Of a DNA stretch of 64,000 nt, positions 8,517 through 15,902 are shown piece by piece. The position numbers and the translations under genes are program-made. Positions within the stretch are counted from its first letter, which is position 1. Every line of letters begins with the position of its first letter. The notes beneath the pieces were generated by a model that did no database searches, had not been told where the DNA came from, and saw nothing but the letters and a program-made list of their open reading frames with translations. Source of the DNA: Hymenobacter norwichensis DSM 15439 (GTDB lineage: Bacteria; Bacteroidota; Bacteroidia; Cytophagales; Hymenobacteraceae); NCBI RefSeq assembly GCF_000420705.1, contig NZ_ATVL01000011.1, positions 62,001 through 126,000 of the forward strand, written 5' to 3'.

Positions 8517-10325
8517 TTACAGATTGTCGCCGCGGAGCTTACGGAACCGCTTGCGGGCTTCAGCTACATAAATGCTGCCGGGATATTTCACCAGGAACTG
8601 GTTGTAGAGCGTTTTGGCTTGTTCTTTATCCTGTATATTTTCTTCCTGAATGCTAGCTAGCAGAAACATAGCGTCGTCGCTGAGCACGTCGTACTTGGGG
8701 TTGCTGGTGATTTTCTCGAGCGTGGCTACAGCACCGCGGTAGTCGGCGGTGCGGCGCTGAAGCTGGGCTTTTAGGTACCACGCATCATCTTGCAAGGCGT
8801 GGCCGGGGTATTTTTGCAGCAGCGCATCAAGACCCTTCAAGGCTTCCGGCAGCTTGTTCTGGAACACCAGTTGCTCCACGGCGGCGTAGTCGCGCAGGGC
8901 TACGCCGGCGGTGTCCATCGCCGTGTTGTCGGTTATCAGCAAGCTGAGCTGCATGGCGTCGTTGGCAATTTCGCGGGTGGTAGCTTCTTTCAGAATGTCC
9001 AGGTGACTTTTGGCCAGCTTGAAGTCGCCAGCAAAATAGCTGAGGCGGGCGTTGCGCAGCTTGGCCTCGTAGCCCAGCGGAGAGTCCTTGTGCGACTTCT
9101 CCACCTGCGAGTACAGCAGCGTAGCTTCCCAGGGCTCCCCGCGCAGCAGATAAATATCGGCCAGGTTGATTTTGGCTTCATCCACTACATCAAGGCTGGC
9201 ACGAGGCATGTCAATCACCTGCTGAAGCAGCTTCATGGCCTGGGGCTTCTCATCGAGTTGGAAGGCGTGCAGCACGGCCATGTTGCGCAGGATGGAAGCC
9301 GTTTGGGGTGTGGTACCTAGCTCGGTCAGCACCTGCTGATACTCGGTGATGAGGCCCCGGATTTTGGCGGGGTCTACGGGGTAGGTTTCGCGCACCTGCG
9401 CCTCGCGGGTTTGCACCAGCCGCTGCCGAGCCGCCGCGTAGAATGGACCGCCCTTGTACTCGCGCAAAATGTACTCGTAGCCGCTGATGGCGCTTTCGTA
9501 GTCTTTGTTGTACTGTGCAATGCCGGCAATGTCCATCACCCGGCTGCCTTCGGTGCGGCCTCGCCTGTCCAGAGCCTTAGCCTGCACCAGCGCCCCGGTA
9601 AAGTCGCGGCGCTGCACTTGCAGCCACAGCAACAGTTCGCTATACACGCCTCGCTCCGGGTATTTCTGCACATTAGTGAGCAGCTGGCGCTCCAGCGTAT
9701 CAAAGTCCTTTTCGTCGTGCAGGCTGTTTTGCAGCATGTTACGCACGAAGGGCAGCTGCTGCTCGTCTTCCACTAGCCGTAGCGTTTCAGCCAGCAGCCG
9801 TTCGGTGTTGCCACTTTGGGTGTAGAGTTGCACCAACTGCGGGCTGAAGTCGGTTTCGCTTTTCGAGAGTTGCCGGCCGCGCAGGTAGGTTTTCTCGGCC
9901 CAGTCGGGCAGGTTGCGGCCAATGAACTCGGCGGCTACGGGCAGAACCTGAGCAGTGGTGAGCTGGCTAAGGAGCTTGTCGTATTGCTTGGTGGCGGCAG
10001 CTTGGTCGCCGGCGGTGGTGTATAGGCTGCCCAGCGCCACCCCGTAGCCAGCTTCTTCGGGGTGCTGCCTGATGGCGCGTTTCAGCAGCTTTTCGGCGTC
10101 CTTGTAGCGCTTCAGCCCCTGCAATGCTGTTAGGTAGTCGGGCAAGATGTTGGGAGCCGTTTGGGCGTCAGTAGATAATTTGCTGAATAGGAACGCCGCC
10201 TTTTCATGCTCGCCTTTGCGGGTGTACTCTTTGGCCAAGGTCACATTGCTGACCTCCTGCTGCGCCTGAAGCGGAGCAGCCGAGAGCAGCAGAAAAGAGA
10301 ACAGCAGCGGACGAACGTAGCGCAT
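8517..10325 (-). CDS. Periplasmic tetratricopeptide repeat protein
   Basis: Protein of 602 residues with a signal peptide (MRYVRPLLFSFLLLSAAPLQAQQ) and TPR-type helical hairpins along its whole length, for example HEKAAFLFSKL, RYKDAEKLLKRAIRQHP, PQAMKLLQQVID and DYRGAVATLEKI. The C-terminal repeats (DDAWYLKAQLQRRTADYRGA, KEQAKTLYNQFLVKYPGS) resemble YbgF/BamD-like TPRs that work in envelope assembly. It is the last gene of the leftward run that includes the PpiD-like chaperone, which fits a scaffold role in the periplasm; the exact partner is not known. Confidence 0.85.
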   Translation of the reverse strand: MRYVRPLLFSFLLLSAAPLQAQQEVSNVTLAKEYTRKGEHEKAAFLFSKLSTDAQTAPNILPDYLTALQGLKRYKDAEKLLKRAIRQHPEEAGYGVALGSLYTTAGDQAAATKQYDKLLSQLTTAQVLPVAAEFIGRNLPDWAEKTYLRGRQLSKSETDFSPQLVQLYTQSGNTERLLAETLRLVEDEQQLPFVRNMLQNSLHDEKDFDTLERQLLTNVQKYPERGVYSELLLWLQVQRRDFTGALVQAKALDRRGRTEGSRVMDIAGIAQYNKDYESAISGYEYILREYKGGPFYAAARQRLVQTREAQVRETYPVDPAKIRGLITEYQQVLTELGTTPQTASILRNMAVLHAFQLDEKPQAMKLLQQVIDMPRASLDVVDEAKINLADIYLLRGEPWEATLLYSQVEKSHKDSPLGYEAKLRNARLSYFAGDFKLAKSHLDILKEATTREIANDAMQLSLLITDNTAMDTAGVALRDYAAVEQLVFQNKLPEALKGLDALLQKYPGHALQDDAWYLKAQLQRRTADYRGAVATLEKITSNPKYDVLSDDAMFLLASIQEENIQDKEQAKTLYNQFLVKYPGSIYVAEARKRFRKLRGDNL

Positions 10326-10545
10326 AGAGGATGATTGCTTGATTGTTGTTAGCTGATTGTTGGCTGCTCATGAAAAGAACAAGCTCATCAACCGCTACAA
10401 GTAAGTGTACCAACGCAAACGGCGCTGCCAACAGATTCATTTCAAGATAAGCAAGAAATCCGGGGGCTCGGAAATCTGGTTAAAGCACTTGTCGGTCTGA
10501 GTTTGCATAGAACAGCAGGTGTCAGGCAACAGAACTTCACTGGCA

Positions 10546-10576
10546 CAAAAAAAGCCGCTCCCAGAGAAGCGGCTTT
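10546..10576 (-). terminator. Rho-independent terminator after the PpiD-like gene
   Basis: GC-rich stem (aaagccgct with agcggcttt) and, on the minus strand, a run of eight T residues directly after the stem. Lies 20 bases past the stop of the peptidyl-prolyl isomerase gene. Confidence 0.85.
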
Positions 10577-10596
10577 CTGTTCAATGAAATTTGCTC

Positions 10597-12717
10597 TTAG
10601 AAGAACTTGTTCCGCTCGTCTTTCACGTTGGCGTTGTTTTTCACGGCTTCGTAAATCAGGCCATCGGTGCGGCCGGTGCGCTGGGTGGTTAGCTGCTTGC
10701 GTACAGCAGCTAAATCGGTGGGGGTGGTTGGCTTCTGCACACTCACTGGCTCCACAATCAACACGCCCTGCTCACCCTGAATCGGGGCCGACTTCTGACC
10801 AGGCTTCAGCCCGAAAGCTTTACCCAAAGCCAGCGGCTCGGTACCCAACCCTGGAATTGAACCGGTTCCCAGCACGGCGCCATCCGCCGTTTTCACTTGC
10901 GCAGTAGAACCATAGGCAGCGGCAATCTGCTCCAGCGTGCCAGTTTTGCCGTTCAGCTTGGCTATAATCTGCTTGGCTTTCTCTTCGTTACGCACGGCGG
11001 CGGTCAGTTCGGGCTTGAGACCGGCTACGTCGGCTACGCCTTTGCTCCGCTCACCGGTCAGGACGGCTACCACGTACTGGTCGTTCACATCAAACACTTC
11101 CGACACGTCACCTACTTTGGTGGTTTTGCCACCCGTACCGTAAGCCCACCGCACGATTTCGCGGGCGCCTTGCAGGTTGTTCACAGCTTGGTCGCCTCGG
11201 CCAAGGCCACGGGCTTCTTGCTTTTGTAGGGTCTTGTCTTTGGCTACAGCTTTGCGCAACGATTCCAGATCCGTTATCTGTCCTTTCAGCTCCTGCGCTT
11301 TGGCATATGCCGCGTCGCGGGTGGCATCGGATGGCTCAATCTTCTTCTGCACGGCCGCCAGCTGGTAGGTCTGGTTGGTTTTAGGTGCCGTGATTTTGAT
11401 GATGTGGTAGCCGAATGACGTTTTCACGGGAGCGGGCAGCAAACCAGTAGCCGAAGCGCCGAAGATGGCCTTCTCGAACTCCGGCACCATACGGCCTTGC
11501 TGGAACCAACCCAGGTCGCCGCCGGTGCTTACCGTACCGTCGGTGCCGTACTGACGGGCCATAGCCGCGAAGTCGGCGCCGCCTTTGATTTTGTTGAGTA
11601 CCTCGGTGGCTTTTGCTTTAGCAGCAGCATCTGCTTCCGGCGTGGTGCCCTCGGGCTTGATGAGGATATGGCTGGCGCGGGCCGCGTAAGCGGTACCGGC
11701 TTTCTGGCCGGTCACTTTGAACAGGCTAGTGGTGCCATTCTCGGCATACGGGCCGTACACTTTGCCTACCGTGAGGGGCAGTTGCTGGCGCAGCTTCTCG
11801 GGCATATCAGCCGGCGACAGATACGCGCCATTGTAAGGCTGATCGGAATTAAGCTTCACGAATAGCGAGTCGTTGGGAGCCGATGCGAACTGCACGGCCA
11901 GCTGAGCCACATTCTGGCGCACGGCGGCGCTGTCTTCCTTGGAGGCTACCACTGGCACGGTCACGTACTCAATAGAGCGGCCATCTTCCACTTTGTAGCG
12001 GCCCTTGTTCTTGTCGAGGTAAGCTTGCAACTGGTCATCGGTTACTTTCACCGCCGAATCGGAGATGGAGAAGTATGGGATGAATAGGTAGCGCAGGCTA
12101 GCCTTGGTGTTCTGGTCCTCGTCGAAGCGCTTAGCCTCGGCGGTGGTTACGTAGGTGCTGAGCTTGATGAGGTTGTTGTACTTCTGGCCCGCGCGCTCGG
12201 GCGCGAGATTGGCTTCGAAGTTCAACCAAGCAGCCTGAGCGTCAGGTGGCAGCTTGTCGAGGCCTTGCAGGTACTGGATAATCTTGCTCCGGTCGAATTG
12301 GCCGGTTTGCTGATCGGTGAAGGCCTGCCGGATGCTGGGGTGAATGTTCTTACCCTGCACCATGTCGGTCAGTTCGTTTTCCGAAACGGTGAGGCCCAGC
12401 TTATCAAACTCCTTCTGAAAGGCAATCTTGTAAATGGTCTGGTTCCAAGCTTGGTCGCGCAGGTAACCCATGGCTTGCTCATCGGGGGCGCGGCCCTGCT
12501 GCTGCTGAAACGACTGCTTGGCTTGCTCCAAGGCGGCGTTGAAATCGTTTAGCTCGATCTTCTGGCCGGCTACTTCGCCCACCACATTCTCGTTGCCGCC
12601 GAACAGCTTGTTCTTCCCTCCTATCAGGTCGCCGCCCACGATGAAGAGCAGCATGCCGATGGCCACGGTGCCCACGGCCCAGCCTGATTTTTCCCGAATC
12701 GTGTTGATTAATGCCAT
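10597..12717 (-). CDS. PpiD/SurA-type peptidylprolyl isomerase, membrane-anchored
   Basis: Periplasmic folding chaperone of 706 residues with one N-terminal transmembrane anchor (about residues 12-32, GWAVGTVAIGMLLFIVGG). A SurA_N-like chaperone region follows (about 45-200, beginning VVGEVAGQKIELNDF). The parvulin-type domain occupies roughly residues 340-450 and shows ASHILIKPEG, GADFAAMARQYGTDG, GGDLGWFQQGRMVPEFEKAIF and TSFGYHIIKI. A second, degenerate parvulin-like region is followed by the C-terminal helix. It corresponds to PpiD, which assists newly exported envelope proteins at the inner membrane. Its neighbours upstream are lptC and an outer-membrane barrel gene, which are likely clients or partners. 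Confidence 0.92.
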   Translation of the reverse strand: MALINTIREKSGWAVGTVAIGMLLFIVGGDLIGGKNKLFGGNENVVGEVAGQKIELNDFNAALEQAKQSFQQQQGRAPDEQAMGYLRDQAWNQTIYKIAFQKEFDKLGLTVSENELTDMVQGKNIHPSIRQAFTDQQTGQFDRSKIIQYLQGLDKLPPDAQAAWLNFEANLAPERAGQKYNNLIKLSTYVTTAEAKRFDEDQNTKASLRYLFIPYFSISDSAVKVTDDQLQAYLDKNKGRYKVEDGRSIEYVTVPVVASKEDSAAVRQNVAQLAVQFASAPNDSLFVKLNSDQPYNGAYLSPADMPEKLRQQLPLTVGKVYGPYAENGTTSLFKVTGQKAGTAYAARASHILIKPEGTTPEADAAAKAKATEVLNKIKGGADFAAMARQYGTDGTVSTGGDLGWFQQGRMVPEFEKAIFGASATGLLPAPVKTSFGYHIIKITAPKTNQTYQLAAVQKKIEPSDATRDAAYAKAQELKGQITDLESLRKAVAKDKTLQKQEARGLGRGDQAVNNLQGAREIVRWAYGTGGKTTKVGDVSEVFDVNDQYVVAVLTGERSKGVADVAGLKPELTAAVRNEEKAKQIIAKLNGKTGTLEQIAAAYGSTAQVKTADGAVLGTGSIPGLGTEPLALGKAFGLKPGQKSAPIQGEQGVLIVEPVSVQKPTTPTDLAAVRKQLTTQRTGRTDGLIYEAVKNNANVKDERNKFF

Positions 12718-12807
12718 TTACTTGAAAAAAAGCTCAGTAGGTAAGTCGTAAAGAGTCGCAAAATAATCAGAAAAAGCGAGGCAGTGGCAGTAGTGAAATG
12801 GTGAAGT

Positions 12808-12880
12808 GGTGAAATTGTGAGTTTGCGTTCTGCCAGCGCCTTCACATGACGCAAGCAGAACGCAAACTCACAATTTCACC
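12808..12880. repeat. Perfect 26-bp-stem inverted repeat
   Basis: Arms at 12808-12833 (starting ggtgaaattgtgag) and 12855-12880 are exact reverse complements over 26 bases with a 21-base loop. The left arm is preceded by further gtgaaatg/gtgaagtg units, as in the repeat at 6441-6528, and shares gtgagtttg and cgttct with it. The right arm touches the stop codon of the 87-residue gene, so a transcript from that operon would end in a very stable hairpin. Confidence 0.9.
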
Positions 12881-13143
12881 TATCCGCGGCGCTTGTTGCG
12901 GGGTACGGGCTTGGTGTTGCTAGCGGGCTGCTTAGGCTTAGGAGCGGGTTTCACTTCCTCTTCCGGCTTGAGGTACCGAAACAGCAGCACGCACACAAAC
13001 GAAATCATGAACAGCCAGTAATTATCGCGCAGAGCATTTTCGTTGTTTTGCAGCACCGTCTGGTAGGTACCAATCACAAAGGATACCACGGCCACAGAAA
13101 ACAAGATGGTGCGAAACAGCGACTTATCGAACTGTAGCTTCAT
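12880..13143 (-). CDS. Small two-helix membrane protein downstream of lptC
   Basis: Hypothetical inner-membrane protein of 87 residues with two transmembrane helices (about 11-30, TILFSVAVVSFVIGTYQTVL, and 42-57) and a Lys/Pro-rich cytoplasmic tail (KPAPKPKQPASNTKPVPRNKRRG). The ATG overlaps the lptC stop by one base (TAATG), which points to translational coupling. This position downstream of lptC suggests an envelope role, but no function is known for such proteins. Confidence 0.75.
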   Translation of the reverse strand: MKLQFDKSLFRTILFSVAVVSFVIGTYQTVLQNNENALRDNYWLFMISFVCVLLFRYLKPEEEVKPAPKPKQPASNTKPVPRNKRRG

Positions 13144-13736
13144 TAGGGCGTACCAACTGATTTTTCAACAATGAAGACGCCAGTGGGCTTTCTAAACTTA
13201 TAGTGGCCGGTCGTCATATTATAGTTCAGGCCGTAGCCCGTCAGCGAATCGGTGGGCGTTACGAGTTGCGCAAACATGGCCGAATCGGTGTACACCACGC
13301 TGCGCTGCTTGTCGTAGAACAGCTCCTCGGTGTACATACGCTGCTGCTTTTCCTGGTTGCGCACCCGCACGTCGCCCCGCATAGTGTAGAGGTTTTTCAC
13401 TTTATCGTAGCGGGCAAACTTGCCGGTTAGTGTGTTCACCACCTGCTGGCCGCTCTTGTCGTAGAACTGCACCTTCACGCCTTTCGAGTATAGCTGGTCA
13501 CCGTTTTCGAACTGCTGTTCCAGCGGGGCCGTATACCGCACTTGCAGCTTGGCCGAGTCGCTGTACAGAGTCAGCACGTTGGTGGTTTCCAGCAACGGCC
13601 CTTTGTACTGCACAGGCTTCACAGCTTCGGGGCCCGACTTTTTGCAGCCAAAGGCCAACGTGCCCGCCAGCAACCACAGAAGCGTGGTACGGGTGGGCAA
13701 GAAGGATGACAACGAAATACGATTCATGATACGCAC
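13143..13736 (-). CDS. lptC: LPS export periplasmic protein LptC
   Basis: Bitopic or lipid-anchored periplasmic component that passes LPS from LptBFG to LptA. Of 197 residues, about the first 30 form a signal/anchor ending in a lipobox-like LAFGC (Cys31). The rest is a beta-jellyroll with the typical Bacteroidota LptC pattern: GPLLETTNVLTLYSDSAKLQ, YDKSGQQVVNTLTGKFARYD, NLYTMRGDVRVRNQEK, YTDSAMFAQLVTPTDSLTGYG. A second in-frame ATG four codons in is also possible. It lies in a tight leftward cluster with the barrel gene upstream (6-base gap) and a small membrane protein downstream (1-base overlap). Confidence 0.9.
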   Translation of the reverse strand: MRIMNRISLSSFLPTRTTLLWLLAGTLAFGCKKSGPEAVKPVQYKGPLLETTNVLTLYSDSAKLQVRYTAPLEQQFENGDQLYSKGVKVQFYDKSGQQVVNTLTGKFARYDKVKNLYTMRGDVRVRNQEKQQRMYTEELFYDKQRSVVYTDSAMFAQLVTPTDSLTGYGLNYNMTTGHYKFRKPTGVFIVEKSVGTP

Positions 13737-13742
13737 AACCGC

Positions 13743-15068
13743 TTACTCAATCCGGCGCTTGATAAACCACCGATTGTTGAGCGAAATTCCCAACTGGGCC
13801 CGGATGTATTCCTCTTTGATGTTACGCTCTGTGCTGGTACCAACTGTGCGCACATCGGTGTTGCCCCGCTGCCCATAGGTGAAGGATAGGTTGACAGTGG
13901 ACGACTCCAGCGGCGAAGCCGACACTGGCAATGAGAAGCCCCAGCTCACTGACCGGTCGTAGAGGGCCTGCCCGCCGGGACGGTAGGGCATTTGGGCCAC
14001 GGCCACCCCAGCCCGGTAGCTTACCCGCTTGAAGTAGTTGTCAACCGAAGTAGGGTCGGGCACGAACTCACCGCCTGCCGACACGCGCAGCGTGTTGCTG
14101 AGCGGTATGCCAACTAATCCACCCCGTTCACTGAAAGACTGAAACTTCGACCATTGCTGCTGCGAGGCATCGATGTTGAAAGACCAGTTCTTGTTGTTGT
14201 CGATGCTAATACCAACCTGCGCTAAAGAGGGCACCACCGCGTAGCCCGTTTCGTCGGCTAGGGTGTCGCTGGCCACGCCACCTACTGTGCTACCATTGGC
14301 TGCCTGGGTTTCTTGGGTAAGCAGCCGCTCGCCGTTCAGCTTGGTTTGAAAGCCGTATACGCCACCGATGTTGTAGTTCAGCTTATCGCTAAACTTACCC
14401 CGGTAGTGAAGACCTGCCCGAAATTTGAAGTCTGAATAGTGAGTATGGTCGAGCAGCACCAACTGGTTTTGAGTGCTGTTGCTTAGCTGCGTCCGGCTGG
14501 TAAAGTCGTTGCTTCCGAAGATGTATGATGCCGTAAGGCCAACCGACAATCCTTTGGCCAGGCGAATACCTTGCGCGAAGTACGCTTCTGATAAATCCCC
14601 CTGGCCCTGGTAGCGGTTTATCACCGGGGTGGTGGGGTCGTTCTGAACTGTTCCGGTTTCAACCGATTCAAAATCAACGGCGCTATATGGCTTCAAACCA
14701 ATAGCAGCTCCCCAGCGGGTGGAAAGTGGTACGGCCAGCGCGAAGTAGCCCAGGGTGGCGCTACCCGTTTTCTGCGACTGTACGTTGTTCTGCACCGTCT
14801 TGTACTGCCCATTCACCGCCACTTCCCACGTAGTACGGTTCATGTAGTAAAGCAGTGCTGGGTTCAGGTCGTTTACCTGCACACCATTGGGCGCGGCTAT
14901 ACCAGTACCGCCCATACCGGCCTGCCGGATGCCGCCCGTGTTAGCGTAAGTGTCGCCGAGGCCTAACCGGGAATAAGGCGAGTTGCCGAGTCGTTGCGCT
15001 TGGCTGTGGGTAGCGGCCCCGAGGCTCAGTAGGGTCAGCCCCAGCCCGGCGTATTTAGAGTTCAACAT
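13743..15068 (-). CDS. Outer-membrane beta-barrel protein (OMPP1/FadL-like)
   Basis: Protein of 441 residues with a signal peptide ending ATHSQAQ. The early motif NSPYSRLGLGDTYANTGGIRQAGMGGTGIAAPNGVQVNDLNPALL, with its asparagine-proline-ala-leu patch, resembles FadL/OMPP1-like transporters of Bacteroidota. Alternating amphipathic strands follow and the C-terminus ends in aromatic-rich strands (NNRWFIKRRIE). The start overlaps the coaX stop by 14 bases and lptC follows after 6 bases, so the three are almost certainly one operon. Substrate is unknown. It could also be another eight- to fourteen-strand barrel; the FadL link is moderate. Confidence 0.75.
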   Translation of the reverse strand: MLNSKYAGLGLTLLSLGAATHSQAQRLGNSPYSRLGLGDTYANTGGIRQAGMGGTGIAAPNGVQVNDLNPALLYYMNRTTWEVAVNGQYKTVQNNVQSQKTGSATLGYFALAVPLSTRWGAAIGLKPYSAVDFESVETGTVQNDPTTPVINRYQGQGDLSEAYFAQGIRLAKGLSVGLTASYIFGSNDFTSRTQLSNSTQNQLVLLDHTHYSDFKFRAGLHYRGKFSDKLNYNIGGVYGFQTKLNGERLLTQETQAANGSTVGGVASDTLADETGYAVVPSLAQVGISIDNNKNWSFNIDASQQQWSKFQSFSERGGLVGIPLSNTLRVSAGGEFVPDPTSVDNYFKRVSYRAGVAVAQMPYRPGGQALYDRSVSWGFSLPVSASPLESSTVNLSFTYGQRGNTDVRTVGTSTERNIKEEYIRAQLGISLNNRWFIKRRIE

Positions 15069-15795
15069 TGTAGGCTAATATGCGGTGGAGCCCTAATAAA
15101 ACGAGTTCCGGTATGGCAAAGATAGCGCCTTTCAACCGGGGTTGGAAAAATGCCGCGTCGCCTCCGGCTAATACCACTCCTAGTTCCGGAAATTGCTCCC
15201 GATATCTGTCAATCAAGCCGTTCACTTCGGCAGCCGCGCCGTTCAGTACGCCGCTCTCAATGGCGGTCTGGGTACTGTCGCCGGTGAGCGGCACGGCGGC
15301 TTCCAAATCGGTGGGCAACTCCACCAACGGCAGGCGGCCCGTAAACGTATGCAGCGCCTGAAACCGCAGCCGCAGCCCCGGCGCGATACTACCACCCCGG
15401 AACGTGTGCCCGCCCTCCACTAAGTCGCACTTAATGGCGGTGCCAGCATCCACAATTAAGGTATCCTGATTGGGCCGTTGCCAGGCCGCCCCCACAGCCG
15501 CAGCCAACCGGTCGGCGCCTAGGGTGTGCGGGGTAGCGTAGGTGTTCTGGATTGGCAGTGGCGTAATAGCAGCTTTGAATTCCAGTACCAACCCCGGTAC
15601 GTTGTGCAAAACTGCCAGCCATGCTTCCGCCGACACTATCACCGAAGCCACAATAGCGTGCTGGGGCTTCAGTTGCCGCACTACTCCCTGTAGCTGTTCC
15701 GGCGTACCCACGGAATCCATTTCCAGTAGTTCGTCGTTTTCAAAGCAGCCGTATTTCACAGCCGTGTTGCCAATATCAAGAGCGAGCGTACGCAC
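15055..15795 (-). CDS. coaX: Type III pantothenate kinase CoaX
   Basis: First enzyme of coenzyme A synthesis, phosphorylating pantothenate with ATP. It shows the ASKHA phosphate-1 motif LALDIGNTAVKYG, the GADRLAAAVGAAW motif, DTLIVDAGTAIKCDLV and FRGGSIAPGLRLRFQALHTFTGRLP, all typical of CoaX. I prefer the GTG giving VRTLALDIGN as start. An in-frame ATG 54 bases upstream would add 18 residues, but that ATG lies inside an inverted repeat and the extension (TFWFIHLRHRQPTLIPL) is not like the family. It heads a leftward operon with the barrel gene and lptC. Confidence 0.93.
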   Translation of the reverse strand: MRTLALDIGNTAVKYGCFENDELLEMDSVGTPEQLQGVVRQLKPQHAIVASVIVSAEAWLAVLHNVPGLVLEFKAAITPLPIQNTYATPHTLGADRLAAAVGAAWQRPNQDTLIVDAGTAIKCDLVEGGHTFRGGSIAPGLRLRFQALHTFTGRLPLVELPTDLEAAVPLTGDSTQTAIESGVLNGAAAEVNGLIDRYREQFPELGVVLAGGDAAFFQPRLKGAIFAIPELVLLGLHRILAYNVEL

Positions 15796-15840
15796 AAGCG
15801 GAATGAGAGTAGGTTGGCGGTGGCGAAGGTGGATAAACCA

Positions 15841-15884
15841 GAACGTCATCCCGCCTGCGGTGTCTTGCAGGTAGGATGACGTTC
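15841..15884. repeat. Inverted repeat, AACGTCAT family, upstream of coaX
   Basis: Outer arms gaacgtcatcc and ggatgacgttc (11 of 11) enclose inner arms cctgc and gcagg, giving a 16-bp stem with a small internal loop. The outer arm word is shared with the repeat at 38968-39081. It lies between coaX and the pseudouridine synthase gene. Confidence 0.8.
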
Positions 15885-15902
15885 CGATAGATAAGGTTGC
15901 GT

